Of a stretch of DNA of 64,000 nt, positions 37,816-47,201 are shown in pieces; the first letter of the stretch is position 1, and each line of letters begins with the position of its first letter. Origin of the DNA: Treponema pedis (GTDB lineage: Bacteria > Spirochaetota > Spirochaetia > Treponematales > Treponemataceae). The DNA is taken from contig NZ_CP045670.1 of the NCBI RefSeq assembly GCF_017161325.1, positions 1,605,367-1,669,366 on the forward strand. The letters are read 5' to 3'. A model generated the notes under the pieces. That model was not told where the DNA came from, ran no database searches, and was given only the letters and a program-made list of their open reading frames with translations. The position numbers and the translations under genes are program-made.

Positions 37816-38217
37816 ATGATGAAAAATAAGTTTCTATTATCTTTATGTTTTATAATTTTTTATTTTTTAAATTTTTTTGTTTTTTCTAATGTTTTTTATA
37901 TATCACAACAACATTATAACGAAATAAAATATATAGTAGTTTTTTATGGGCTTTTTTTTGCGATATATTTTTATTTTTGGAAGAAAACTATAATAAAAAT
38001 ATTATTTCCGGTTTTTAGTATTGGAATTTATTATATTTCCATAATAGTTTTTAAAATTTGTTTTTATGCTAGAATAGGAAAGAAATTAGATTTGACTATT
38101 ATAAAGCCCGATTTTAATGAAGTTATTTTAATTTTTATTATAGTTTTGATTATCTTTTCCTTCGCTTTTAGTATTATTATAATGAATATGATAGGTAAAC
38201 ATAAAAAATATAGGTGA
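37816..38217 (+). CDS. Unit 9: membrane immunity-position protein
   Basis: About 133 residues from ATG 37816 (AGGTG upstream; GTG at 37801 is the longer option). Four hydrophobic segments (LLSLCFIIFYFLNFFVFSNV, IVVFYGLFFAIYFYFW, ILFPVFSIGIYYISIIVF, VILIFIIVLIIFSFAFSIII). The tip stop overlaps the region. A small integral membrane immunity protein would protect against an inner-membrane or periplasmic toxin. Confidence 0.55.
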   Translation: MMKNKFLLSLCFIIFYFLNFFVFSNVFYISQQHYNEIKYIVVFYGLFFAIYFYFWKKTIIKILFPVFSIGIYYISIIVFKICFYARIGKKLDLTIIKPDFNEVILIFIIVLIIFSFAFSIIIMNMIGKHKKYR

Positions 38218-38264
38218 CGTATGAGTATTTTTATAGTAGTATTTTTTAAGGACTAATATAAATT

Positions 38265-38722
38265 ATGAAAACAAAACTTTACATTTATTCACAACTTAAC
38301 TATCTCACTCCATAGACAGCGATTGAAGCAGTACATGCAGTGAGGCAAAGCCGAACTTCCAGGCAAATCCTTTTTGCGGTTTGCATAATCGAAAAACAAG
38401 CTCTGACCGGAGGGAAGAGCCTTGCCTGTGAAGACAAATGCAGCAAAAAGATTGGAGCGGTATTGGTGCAGCAAGCCTATAGGCGCAGCTTCGAAGCAAG
38501 AGCGGTGCCGATACTTGTTTACTTTTATATTATAATGATAAACAAGTATCGGCAGTCTGCCAAAAGAAGATTATTACTAAACAGCCCTACTGACAGGGCT
38601 TTTGAAAATAGACATGTTGGATGCAAGGAGCGAGAAAAAATTAACCGCAGGCGTATCGGGTATACGTCGAGCATTTATTTTTACGTAGCGACGCAGGAGA
38701 TGCCTGCATATTTTCAAAAGAG
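38265..38722 (+). repeat. Unit 10 head repeat
   Basis: Modules GCAGTACATGCAGTGAGG, GCAAGCTCT/AGAGCCTTGC, GCTTCGAAGC, ATACTTGTTTA/TAAACAAGTAT and CGTATCGGGTATACG, ending TTTTCAAAAGAG directly before ATGACACATACGG of the core. Confidence 0.8.
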
Positions 38723-39727
38723 ATGACACATACGGATAACCATGGAGATAATGATGAGCAAAAGGAAAAGAGATACTACTATCACAGTGACCACCTTGGA
38801 AGTGCACAATTCGTAACTGACTGGAAAGGCAGACAGTACGAACACATTGAATACACACCTTACGGTGAGTTATGGGTAGAGGAAACTGCACCTGGAATAG
38901 ATAAACTTCCCTTTAGGTTTACAGGTAAGGAACTTGACGAAGAGACGGGGCTTTACTACTATGGGGCGAGATACCTTGACCCAAAGTACAGTAGGTGGCT
39001 GTCAGGAGACCCGGCGCTAAACGATTACATACCTAAAGCACCGATAGACGATGAGGCAAAAAAACATAACGAGAATCTGCCAGGTATGGGTGGAGTATTT
39101 AACATTGTAAACTTGCACGTGTATCATTATGCAGGCAATAATCCGGTGAAATATACGGATGGGAGGCAAACTGCTGCTATAGGTCTAGCAAAAATTTTGT
39201 CAAAAATATGGGCTGTTGCTTTTGCTGAACCAACACCTGCTGGTGAAGTTATAGCAGCGGCAGCTACTGTATGTATACTATATCTCTATTTTGTAGACAA
39301 TGCGGAGTCAAGCCTCACTATTTTAGAAACACCTGGTTCGGTTAATACTATAAACCCTAAAACTGAATTTCCTGTATATGATAGTAATAAGACTATTGAT
39401 GGTTTCCCTGAAACAAATAAAAATAATGTGCATAATACTTTTCCAGATATAGATAGAAGTACAAATATATTTGAAAAATATATTCCTGCTCCAGATAGTA
39501 TTCCTGATATTCCGGATGCGAAGATTGCAAAAAGAAAAACTCTTGTGCAAAAAGGTGGAGCTTTAAGGAAACGGTGGAAAGATGATAAAGGAAATATATA
39601 TGAGTGGGATTCACTGCATGGTGAATTAGAAAAATATAATAAACGGGGAATTCATCAAGGTGTTGTTGATCCCAATACTGGAGAACAGATTGAAACGCCG
39701 AAAAATGATAGAAAGGTGGAACCATAA
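38723..39727 (+). CDS. Unit 10: Rhs core stub with colicin E3-type rRNase tip
   Basis: 334 codons from the ATG at the core start. The core end reads NPVKYTDGRQ, so DP of the usual DPDG is missing. After a hydrophobic Ala-rich stretch and a Pro/Asp linker (PAPDSIPDIPDAKI), the C-terminus is RKRWKDDKGNIYEWDSLHGE, LEKYNKRGIHQGVVDPNTGE. This matches the cytotoxic domain of colicin E3/cloacin DF13 (RKRW..., IYEWDSQHGELE, HLGSFDPKTG), including the Asp/His catalytic region. Colicin E3 cleaves 16S rRNA at the decoding site. The next gene encodes the matching immunity protein. Confidence 0.88.
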   Translation: MTHTDNHGDNDEQKEKRYYYHSDHLGSAQFVTDWKGRQYEHIEYTPYGELWVEETAPGIDKLPFRFTGKELDEETGLYYYGARYLDPKYSRWLSGDPALNDYIPKAPIDDEAKKHNENLPGMGGVFNIVNLHVYHYAGNNPVKYTDGRQTAAIGLAKILSKIWAVAFAEPTPAGEVIAAAATVCILYLYFVDNAESSLTILETPGSVNTINPKTEFPVYDSNKTIDGFPETNKNNVHNTFPDIDRSTNIFEKYIPAPDSIPDIPDAKIAKRKTLVQKGGALRKRWKDDKGNIYEWDSLHGELEKYNKRGIHQGVVDPNTGEQIETPKNDRKVEP

Positions 39728-39970
39728 ATGACTAGATGTATTAAATATTTTGATAAAATTTCTGAAGAATATGTAGGAATGCATGAACTTCCTACAACTA
39801 TCAGCTTAAATGACCTTACAGAATTTTTGGGTGCTAGAGTACCAGAATATGATCCGATGCTTTATTATTGTTATGAAATTTACATAACTGATCGTCCTTT
39901 TTATGAAAAAATTTTAAACATAAATTTGGATTTCGATAAATATGATTACTTCTTGGAATGTGATGCTTAA
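39728..39970 (+). CDS. Unit 10: colicin E3/cloacin-type immunity protein
   Basis: 80 residues, right after the tip stop, AAGGTGG upstream. IKYFDKISEEYVGMHELP matches the start of ImmE3 (LTWFDKSTEDFKGEEYS), and the acidic C-terminus LDFDKYDYFLECDA matches its end. Size (about 84 in ImmE3) and acidity fit. It should bind the rRNase domain in the cytosol. Confidence 0.8.
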   Translation: MTRCIKYFDKISEEYVGMHELPTTISLNDLTEFLGARVPEYDPMLYYCYEIYITDRPFYEKILNINLDFDKYDYFLECDA

Positions 39971-39975
39971 TTAGT

Positions 39976-40536
39976 ATGTTAAGTAAATTTTTTAAAGAAA
40001 ATATATTGCCGCTTTTACATGAGGATAGCAAAGATTTTATTTCATATACAGGCGATCTTATGAAGATTTCTTTTATGATAGATAAGGAACGTAATGTAGA
40101 CACTCCTGAAATACAAAATTTTTTTTTAGGAGATGTTTTATTTAATTATAAGATGTCTAAAGAAGAAATGGAATACACATTGAACATTTTTAAAGACCAT
40201 ATAAGAAAACATACTAAATATGATTTATTTTGTGTATCGTTGTTGGGGAAATATCCTGATGAAAAAGAGTATAATTTTTTGTTCGAGCAACTTAAGCTAT
40301 ATATGCCAATGGATATTCCGCTGTCCGTCGAACTGATAAAAGCTTGTAATAATTATACTGTAGACGAGGAATTTATATATTTTTTGAAAGAGCTGCAGCA
40401 CACAATATTTCAAAAAGAATTCAGAAAATTTATAACTGACATTATAAATTTTTATGAACATAGAATATCTGTGTTAGATTTTCCAATGGTTTATTATGAT
40501 AACTATGGAAATAATAAGTATGTGCAATGGGGTTAA
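39976..40536 (+). CDS. Unit 10: second immunity-position protein, helical
   Basis: 186 residues, five bases after the ImmE3-like gene, weak ribosome site. Helical and charged, with possible HEAT-like repeats (MEYTLNIFKDHIRKHTKYD, YNFLFEQLKLYMPMDIPLSV, EEFIYFLKELQHTIF). No signal peptide. It is not needed for E3 immunity as known, so it may be an orphan immunity gene left by an earlier unit. Confidence 0.5.
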   Translation: MLSKFFKENILPLLHEDSKDFISYTGDLMKISFMIDKERNVDTPEIQNFFLGDVLFNYKMSKEEMEYTLNIFKDHIRKHTKYDLFCVSLLGKYPDEKEYNFLFEQLKLYMPMDIPLSVELIKACNNYTVDEEFIYFLKELQHTIFQKEFRKFITDIINFYEHRISVLDFPMVYYDNYGNNKYVQWG

Positions 40537-40576
40537 CTTTACGGTAATGAGATATTTATTAGGTTGAGAATAAATT

Positions 40577-40946
40577 ATGAAAACCAGTTATTTATTAAAG
40601 CAGTCTAACTATATCTTCTTCAGGACAGCGATTGAAGCAAAAATCCTTTTTGAGTTGTGTTTAAATAAAAAGCAAGCTCTGACCGGCGGGAAGAGCCTTG
40701 CCTGTGAAGACAAATGCAGCAAAAAGATTGGAGCGGTATTGGTGCAGCAAGCATATAGGCGCAGCTTCGAAGCAAGCACGGTGCTGACACTTGTGTACTT
40801 TTATATTTTGTGTAATAATAAAAGCTATAAGAAAGGTTCGGGATTCTTAAGGGCAGAGCCCTTAAGCAGCAGTTTTGAAGATAGGAGGGGTTATAGGGGA
40901 GGAAAGAAACTTTTATCTGACAAAAGTGTCTTTTCACCCCTAATAG
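40577..40946 (+). repeat. Unit 11 head repeat
   Basis: CAGCGATTGAAGCAAAAATC variant; modules GCAAGCTCT/AGAGCCTTGC, GCTTCGAAGC, CTTAAGGGC/GCCCTTAAG and CTTTTATCTGACAAAAG. Ends CACCCCTAATAG, a third right border. Confidence 0.75.
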
Positions 40947-42073
40947 ACTTTAACAATTTCTTTACGATACATATTCCGATATACGACAAAGATAACCCGC
41001 AAGGCTTGCGAGTACACAAACACATATTCGTAGGAAACAGCCGCCTTGTAACGGCAATGACGCATACAGATAATCATGGAGATAATGATGAACAACGAGA
41101 GAAGAGGTATTACTACCACACTGACCACTTAGGAAGTGCACAATTCGTAACGGACTGGAGAGGGAAGCAATACGAACATATTGAATACACACCCTATGGA
41201 GAACTGTGGATTGAAGAGACTGCACCGGGAATAGATAAATTACCGTTCAGGTTTACAGGGAAAGAGCTTGACGAAGAGACGGGGCTGTACTACTATGGGG
41301 CGAGGTACTTAGATCCGAAGTATTCAAGGTGGCTGTCAGGAGATCCGGCGCTGGGTGAGTATATGGCAGGTTCTTCTGTCGGTGAAGGCGGTATTTATAA
41401 TACGGTAAACTTTAATGTTTACCATTATGGCGGAAATAACCCGATTAAATATATTGATCCTACGGGTATGTATACATTAGATACTGAAGATAATGCCCCA
41501 ATAATCATTGTCGAAAAGGACGATAATTTATGGAATATTGTTAAAGGACAGTCTCCGAATTTATCTGATAAAGAAATTCAATCTAGAGTAGATGATATTG
41601 CAAAACTAAATAATTTAAACAATCCAAATTTAATAAAGCCAGGCGATAGACTAAAAGCTCCTGATTCTGTTATTCCTGATATTACGGATGATTTAATGGC
41701 AAAAATGGAAGCAAACGCCTCTGATTCTGCTATTCTTAATCCATTTACATTCAGAAAAAAAGTTAGAAATAAAGGTGATTGGGATTATAAAAATCAAAAG
41801 GGAACTATATATGAATCTGGAAAGTATAATAATTATTTTTTTAATGGTGAAATTATAACAGGAGATGCACCTGGAAATATTAATTATGGATATGTTGGAA
41901 AGGCTGCTTGGTGGGCATCAGAAAAATTATTATTTAAACAAGCTGGAAAAGCACAAAAGGCAGCAGGAACCTCATTACCAGAATGGGATAAACCTCCATA
42001 TTATGGAGATGATCCAAATGATTATAATATGATAAAAAAAGGAATTCAGTTATATGAAAAGAGAAATAAATAA
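40577..42073 (+). CDS. Unit 11: Rhs core stub with LysM and Ntox44-like tip
   Basis: 498 codons open from the head ATG. The core starts at FNNFFTIHIPIYDKDNP and ends in MAGSSVGEGG and DPTG. The tip has a LysM-like domain (IIIVEKDDNLWNIV, DDIAKLNNLNNPNLIKPGD), then a domain with RKKVRNKGDWDYKN, NINYGYVGKAAWWASEK, LLFKQAGKAQKAAGTSL and YYGDDPNDYNMIKKG. The last block is the plan of polymorphic toxin type 44. LysM binds peptidoglycan and the partner is a lipoprotein, so I infer action in the periplasm. Confidence 0.65.
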   Translation: MKTSYLLKQSNYIFFRTAIEAKILFELCLNKKQALTGGKSLACEDKCSKKIGAVLVQQAYRRSFEASTVLTLVYFYILCNNKSYKKGSGFLRAEPLSSSFEDRRGYRGGKKLLSDKSVFSPLIDFNNFFTIHIPIYDKDNPQGLRVHKHIFVGNSRLVTAMTHTDNHGDNDEQREKRYYYHTDHLGSAQFVTDWRGKQYEHIEYTPYGELWIEETAPGIDKLPFRFTGKELDEETGLYYYGARYLDPKYSRWLSGDPALGEYMAGSSVGEGGIYNTVNFNVYHYGGNNPIKYIDPTGMYTLDTEDNAPIIIVEKDDNLWNIVKGQSPNLSDKEIQSRVDDIAKLNNLNNPNLIKPGDRLKAPDSVIPDITDDLMAKMEANASDSAILNPFTFRKKVRNKGDWDYKNQKGTIYESGKYNNYFFNGEIITGDAPGNINYGYVGKAAWWASEKLLFKQAGKAQKAAGTSLPEWDKPPYYGDDPNDYNMIKKGIQLYEKRNK

Positions 42074-42434
42074 ACTTTTATTTTTATTTTTCCTGGTGTT
42101 TCTTATTTCTTGTACTGAAGATTCTCAAATTGATGTAAAGCAGGTGCTTGAAGTTAATGACTTCAATGTTATTGTATTTGTAAAAAATGTTGGAGCTACA
42201 TCGGATTATTCTATGAACATTAGTATTATTGAAGGGAATAAAAAAATAACTAATAGGGATAAAGGAAATATTTTTATTGCAAAAGGAATGAGAAATGTAT
42301 TTATTAAGTTAAAAGATAATAATATAGTTGTTAGTCATTCTTATTCTGATAAAGATATATTTTATAAAATTGATTCGTATTATGGTTATAATTTTGTTTA
42401 TGAAAATAAACCATTGCATTTATTCACAGTCTAA
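42054..42434 (+). CDS. Unit 11: immunity-position lipoprotein ending inside the next head
   Basis: 126 residues; the start overlaps the tip by 20 bases. Signal peptide INKLLFLFFLVFLISCTE with lipobox LISC. The mature part is beta-rich (VNDFNVIVFVKNVGATSDYS). The last eleven residues (ENKPLHLFTV) and the stop are encoded by the unit 12 head (42400-42434), so the original 3' end of the gene was replaced when the head came to lie there. Confidence 0.6.
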   Translation: MKREINKLLFLFFLVFLISCTEDSQIDVKQVLEVNDFNVIVFVKNVGATSDYSMNISIIEGNKKITNRDKGNIFIAKGMRNVFIKLKDNNIVVSHSYSDKDIFYKIDSYYGYNFVYENKPLHLFTV

Positions 42435-42834
42435 CTATCTTATTCTGACAGCGATTGCAAGGGAGCAAAAGCAATTTATAAAAATTGCTTTTGCCGTACA
42501 TCTTTCCGCAGTAATTTCTGCAGGTATATGCCGAAGCGAAAGCGGAGCCCTGAAAAGCGCGGTGCTCAATTTTGTTTTCTTCATAATACTAAAAAACAAA
42601 ATTGAGCAGTCCGCCGCTCAAAGATGCTTACGCACCTTTGAACTTCGAGTATTCGATAAAACATCGAGGATTAAACCTTTAAATTTACTGAATGCCCTCA
42701 CTGACAGGACTTTTGAAAATAGACATGTTGGATGCAAGGAGCGAGAAAAAATTAACCGCAGGCGTACTTTATGTACGTTGAGGATTAATTTTTTTGAAGC
42801 GACGCCGCAGACGGCGTGTATATTTTCAAAAGAG
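42400..42834 (+). repeat. Unit 12 head repeat
   Basis: Nearly the same as the unit 3 head for about 300 bp, then switches at CTGAATGCCC to the CACTGACAGGACTTTTG version. Ends TTTTCAAAAGAG joined to GACGAACACGC of the core. Confidence 0.8.
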
Positions 42835-43521
42835 GACGAACACGCACAAAGGGTGTACATACGTTACGGAAACGGAGTGGAAACAAGATACAAGTACGAT
42901 GAAAAGCGGCGTTGGCTTGATACAATAGAAACTGAAAACAAACAAAGTCAAGACGTTTTTCAAAAAATAAAGTACTCATTTGACCCTGTAGGAAACGTCC
43001 TCGGTTACACGAATGATGCAAGCACTTATGAGACAACTCAAGCGTACAAATACGATAACCTATATCAACTTATAAGTGTAGAAGGAGAGAGTAAACAATA
43101 CAAGGGGAAAAAATACTTCGGAATGAGTCCTGTAAACATAGCAAAGTACAAACAGGAGTTTAACTTCGACATCATAGGAAATATGATGAATAAAATGAGC
43201 ACGACTAATTTATCGGGAAGTAGGGGAAATGCATATAAGAAAGCCGACCTAGATTACAACCTAGATTATGAATATGACAGTAAATATGCGCACAGGTTAA
43301 TAAGAGCGGGGAACAGGTATTATCGTTATGACGGTAACGGAAACATAACGGCGGAAAAAGACGGACCCTTTAGTGAAGAGGAAGAGTTTATATTTACCTA
43401 TAACTATGATAAAGAAAGCGGAGTATACTCAACCGATTACGGCTTCGGTCTTGACGCCCCTAAAGAAACGGAACAGACGAACCCGCAAGATCTTTTTTCT
43501 TACAGGCGGAACTATATGTGG

Positions 43522-43599
43522 ACTTACAAGTCAAAAACTGCCATGCTGTTTTTGGCGATGTATAATAATTTCCTTACTCAGCAAGCCCGTAAGGGCTTG
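43522..43599 (+). repeat. 78-bp in-frame palindromic element, copy 5, second insertion site
   Basis: Inserted after the TGG of RRNYMW and before NEKNLLTKSS, far upstream of the YGELW site. Differs in the stem (CTGCCATGCTG) and has AGCAAGCCCGTAAGGGCTTG at the end. Confidence 0.75.
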
Positions 43600-44837
43600 A
43601 ACGAAAAAAATTTACTCACTAAATCGAGCGATAAAAACTACACGGTACACTATCGCTACGGTGAAGACGGGAAGAGAGCGTTAAAGTATACTGAAGAAGG
43701 AAGAAGTGAAACGCTATACTTTAACAATTTCTTTACGATACATATTCCGATATACGACAAAGATAACCCGCAAGGGTTAAGGGTGCATAAACATATCTTT
43801 GTCGGTAACAGCCGCCTTGTAACAGCGATGACCCACACGGATAACAGTGGAGACAATGAAGAGCAAAAGGAAAAGAGATACTACTATCACAGTGACCACT
43901 TAGGAAGTGCACAGTTCGTAACAGACTGGAAAGGCAGACAGTACGAGCATATAGAGTATACGCCGTACGGAGAACTCTGGATTGAAGAAGTTGCTGCGGG
44001 ATTGGACAAACTGCCGTTCAGGTTTACGGGGAAAGAGCTGGATGAGGAGACAGGACTGTATTACTACGGAGCTAGATACCTTGACCCGAAATATTCGAGG
44101 TGGCTGTCAGGTGATCCGGCTTTAAATGACTACATACCAAAAGCACCTATTGACGATGATGCTAAGAAACATAATGAGAATTTGCCGGGCATGGGAGGAG
44201 TATACAACACGATAAACTTACATGTATATCATTATGCGGGCAATAATCCGATTAAGTATACCGATCCTGATGGGAGGGATATAATTTTGTTGAATCAATC
44301 AGTGGCTTTAGATATTGGAAGATTTAGTTTTGGTCACAATGCTGTTCTTGTGGAGAACGATAAAGATGGATGGGGCTATTATTCAAAAGAGAATCCATTA
44401 AGTAATGTAAGGATTGATGCTGCAACATTAGCTGATTTCATAAAAGAAAATAAAAAATTACTTAGTAAGTATGATAAAGGCTGGAGAGTTACAACAGATT
44501 CAAATACAGATAAAAAAATGAAAGCTTATGGTGATAAAAATTATTCAAAAATTACTCTGTAAGCGAAAAAAAGTAATGGATAGTAAAATTGAACTATACT
44601 TATATCTTATGAAAAATAACTTAAAATTTCCTGATGCTAATGAAAATTCTTCTGAAAACTGTGTTGATTTGACTGCGGGGATTATAAGTGCTGGTGATTT
44701 AAAGATAGAAAAACCAAAAGTAAATCATCGTCCTTTTGTTGGTGAACATACTGATCCAAATTTACAATATGAGGAATTTACTAAAGAATATGTAACAGGA
44801 AATAAATTTTATACATTGGATATTTTGAGGTGATTTT

Positions 44838-45287
44838 ATGTCAAGAAAGAAAAATCATACCTCTATTAGAATTTGGCTTATTGGATGTGTATTTTTTCAA
44901 AATATAGTTATGTTAATAATTTTTGCACGGATGAATGGAAGTAATTTAATTTTGTTATTTATTAAAGAATTGATAAAACCTCGCGGCTTCTTTTTTTTAG
45001 GTTTTTTTATTAGTATAATTATTTCTATCGTAAGTTATGACAACTTAAAAAAATTTTTGAAAGATGTTATTATATTACATAAGATACTACTTGGTATTGG
45101 CTGTATTATCTACATAGGAAATATTATTTTAGGTTTAATTTCAGTCAGATATTATGTAGGAATTTTTATGATACCTAGTATTTTTCTATTTACATATGGA
45201 TACTTTATTATTGTATTTGATATTGGATATGTGTTAGGTTCCATATTGATAATTAGTTTGAAAAAACTATGTAAAAAAATTATTTAA
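44838..45287 (+). CDS. Unit 12: membrane immunity-position protein
   Basis: 149 residues, GAGGTG before the ATG, four bases after the end of the frameshifted tip. Four hydrophobic segments (IWLIGCVFFQNIVMLIIFA, FFLGFFISIIISIVS, ILLGIGCIIYIGNIILGLI, IFLFTYGYFIIVFDIGYVL). It remains intact although its tip is broken, which is expected if immunity is kept longer than toxicity. Confidence 0.55.
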   Translation: MSRKKNHTSIRIWLIGCVFFQNIVMLIIFARMNGSNLILLFIKELIKPRGFFFLGFFISIIISIVSYDNLKKFLKDVIILHKILLGIGCIIYIGNIILGLISVRYYVGIFMIPSIFLFTYGYFIIVFDIGYVLGSILIISLKKLCKKII

Positions 45288-45354
45288 AATAATATGTTAA
45301 TAACTAGAAAATAATATATATAATTTTATAATTAAGGTTTTGAAAAACTAGAAA

Positions 45355-45729
45355 ATGAAAACTACTTATTTATTCAACCAATCCAACTATCTTCCTCGGA
45401 CAGCGATTGGAAGGGAGCAAAAGCAATTTATAAAAATTGCTTTTGCCGTACATCTTTCCGCAGTAATTTCTGCGGAAAGATACCGAAGCGATAGCGGAGC
45501 CCTGAAAAGCGCGGTGTTCAATTTTGTTTTCTTCGTAATGCTAAAAAACAAAATTGAGCAGTCCGCCAAAACAAAACTATTATTAAACAATCCTACTGAC
45601 AGGACTTTTGGAAATAGGTGGAGCAGATACAAGGAGCCTAGTAAAAATAAAGCGGAGGCGTATCTGGTATACGTCGAGCATTTATTTTTGCGTAGCGACG
45701 CAGGAGATGCCCGCATATTTTCAAAAGAA
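45355..45729 (+). repeat. Unit 13 head repeat
   Basis: Modules AAAGCAATTT/AAATTGCTTT, TTTCCGCAG/CTGCGGAAA, CAATTTTGTTTT/AACAAAATTG and CGTATCTGGTATACG; border TTTTCAAAAGAA joined to the core at GATGTATACGG. Confidence 0.8.
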
Positions 45730-47196
45730 GAAGATGTATACGGAATAGATTACGGCTTCGGTCTTGACGCCCCTAAAGAAACGGAACAGACAAACCCGCA
45801 AGACCTTTTTTCTTACAGGCGGAACTATACATGGACTTACAAGTCAAAAACAGCGAAGCTGTTTTTGACGACGTATAATAATTTCCTTACTCAGCAAGCC
45901 CGTAAGGGCTTGAATGAAAAAAATTTACTCACTAAATCGAGCGATAAAAACTACACGGTGCACTACCGCTACGGTGAAGACGGGCAGAGAGCGTTAAAGT
46001 ATACTGAAGAAGGAAGAAGCGAAACCTTATACTTTAACAATTTCTTTACGATACATATTCCGATATACGACAAAGATAACCCGCAAGGCTTAAGAGTACA
46101 CAAACACATATTTGTGGGGAATTCAAGATTAGTAACTGCAATGACGCATACGGATAACCACGGAGATAACGATGAGCAAAAAGCAAAGCGTTACTACTAC
46201 CACAGCGACCACTTAGGAAGTGCACAATTCGTAACCGACTGGCGAGGCAGACAGTATGAGCATATAGAGTATACACCTTACGGAGAGCTATGGATAGAAG
46301 AAGTTGCTGCGGGAATTGATAAACTGCCGTTTAGGTTTACGGGGAAAGAGCTTGACGAGGATACAGGACTTTACTACTATGGGGCGAGGTATCTTGATCC
46401 TAAGTATAGTAGGTGGCTGAGTGGTGATCCTGCACTGAATGATTATATACCCAAGGCACCCATTGATGATGAGGCTAAAAAGCATAATGAAAACCTACCT
46501 GGAATGGGCGGGGTGTTTAATGTTGTAAACCTTCATGTGTATCATTATGCGGGAAATAATCCGGTGAAGTATGTGGATCCGGATGGGCGGGAAATTTTTT
46601 GGGTGCAGGGTGATGGTGTAAGTGATCAAGATTTTAAAAAGATACAAAATTATGCAAAAGAAATTGTTGCATCAAATACAGAAGCTGGAAAAAGATTTGC
46701 TTATTTAATAAACTCAAAAGATAGTTTAGTTGTTATAAATGTAAAAACTTCTGGAGACACAAATGCTGCTGCTACAAATTGGGATAATGCTCAGAATGGT
46801 AAAGGTAGTGATACCATTGTTAATATCAATATAAATGATATAGGAAAGTATAAAGATGGTATACAAAAAGACTTAAGGGCATCTTTGGTTCATGAGATAT
46901 CAGGACATGCGTATTCAAATGCGCAAGGTACCAGTACTTATGACGGAAGTGGAAAAAGCAAAAAAACATCGCGAGAACAATGGATGGGATTATTCTACGA
47001 AGAACAAAAAGCTGTAGCAATGGAAAATGAGTATCGTAATTTTATTGGTTTACCTCAAAGAGCAAAATATCAAAATCTATGGGATATGCCCTTGTATAAT
47101 AAAGAAACAAACTCATGGTTTGTTAAACCTGGAGAATTTGATGCCTTTGGTGGGTATAGGTCTATACCAGGTGGAGCTGCCGAGAGATGGAAATAA
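45355..47196 (+). CDS. Unit 13: Rhs core stub with zinc metallopeptidase-like tip
   Basis: 613 codons open from the head ATG, the longest intact stub. The core starts at VYGIDYGFGLDAPK, carries a 78-bp insert at NYTW and ends DPDG. The tip has SLVHEISGHAYSNAQG, then GLFYEEQKAVAMENEYRNFI and GLPQRAKYQ. HEISGH is one residue longer than HExxH, but the context (HE..GHAY, then EExxAVxxEN.yR...GLPxR) is that of Rhs-linked M91-like metallopeptidases. The exported partner suggests periplasmic action. The metal site needs a structure check. Confidence 0.55.
   Translation: MKTTYLFNQSNYLPRTAIGREQKQFIKIAFAVHLSAVISAERYRSDSGALKSAVFNFVFFVMLKNKIEQSAKTKLLLNNPTDRTFGNRWSRYKEPSKNKAEAYLVYVEHLFLRSDAGDARIFSKEEDVYGIDYGFGLDAPKETEQTNPQDLFSYRRNYTWTYKSKTAKLFLTTYNNFLTQQARKGLNEKNLLTKSSDKNYTVHYRYGEDGQRALKYTEEGRSETLYFNNFFTIHIPIYDKDNPQGLRVHKHIFVGNSRLVTAMTHTDNHGDNDEQKAKRYYYHSDHLGSAQFVTDWRGRQYEHIEYTPYGELWIEEVAAGIDKLPFRFTGKELDEDTGLYYYGARYLDPKYSRWLSGDPALNDYIPKAPIDDEAKKHNENLPGMGGVFNVVNLHVYHYAGNNPVKYVDPDGREIFWVQGDGVSDQDFKKIQNYAKEIVASNTEAGKRFAYLINSKDSLVVINVKTSGDTNAAATNWDNAQNGKGSDTIVNININDIGKYKDGIQKDLRASLVHEISGHAYSNAQGTSTYDGSGKSKKTSREQWMGLFYEEQKAVAMENEYRNFIGLPQRAKYQNLWDMPLYNKETNSWFVKPGEFDAFGGYRSIPGGAAERWK
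45835..45912 (+). repeat. 78-bp in-frame palindromic element, copy 6, second insertion site
   Basis: After the TGG of RRNYTW, same site as copy 5; stem AAAACAGCGAAGCTGTTTT. Confidence 0.75.
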
Positions 47197-47201
47197 CGAA
47201 T

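Larger units (their letters stand above)
42400..44833 (+). pseudogene. Unit 12: longest Rhs core stub, papain-like tip with frameshift
   Basis: Open from the head ATG to TAA at 44560. The core is the longest in the window: VYIRYGNGVETRYKYDEKRR, WLDTIETENKQSQDVF, YSFDPVGNVLGYTND and YYRYDGNGNITAEKDG are true YD repeats. A 78-bp palindromic insert lies at NYMW. After DPDG, the tip begins FGHNAVLVENDKDGWGYYSK (His motif). The matching Cys motif ENCVDLTAGIISAGD is found after the stop in another frame (44561-44833). One frameshift near 44550-44562 therefore splits the tip, which is inactive as it stands. Confidence 0.75.
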
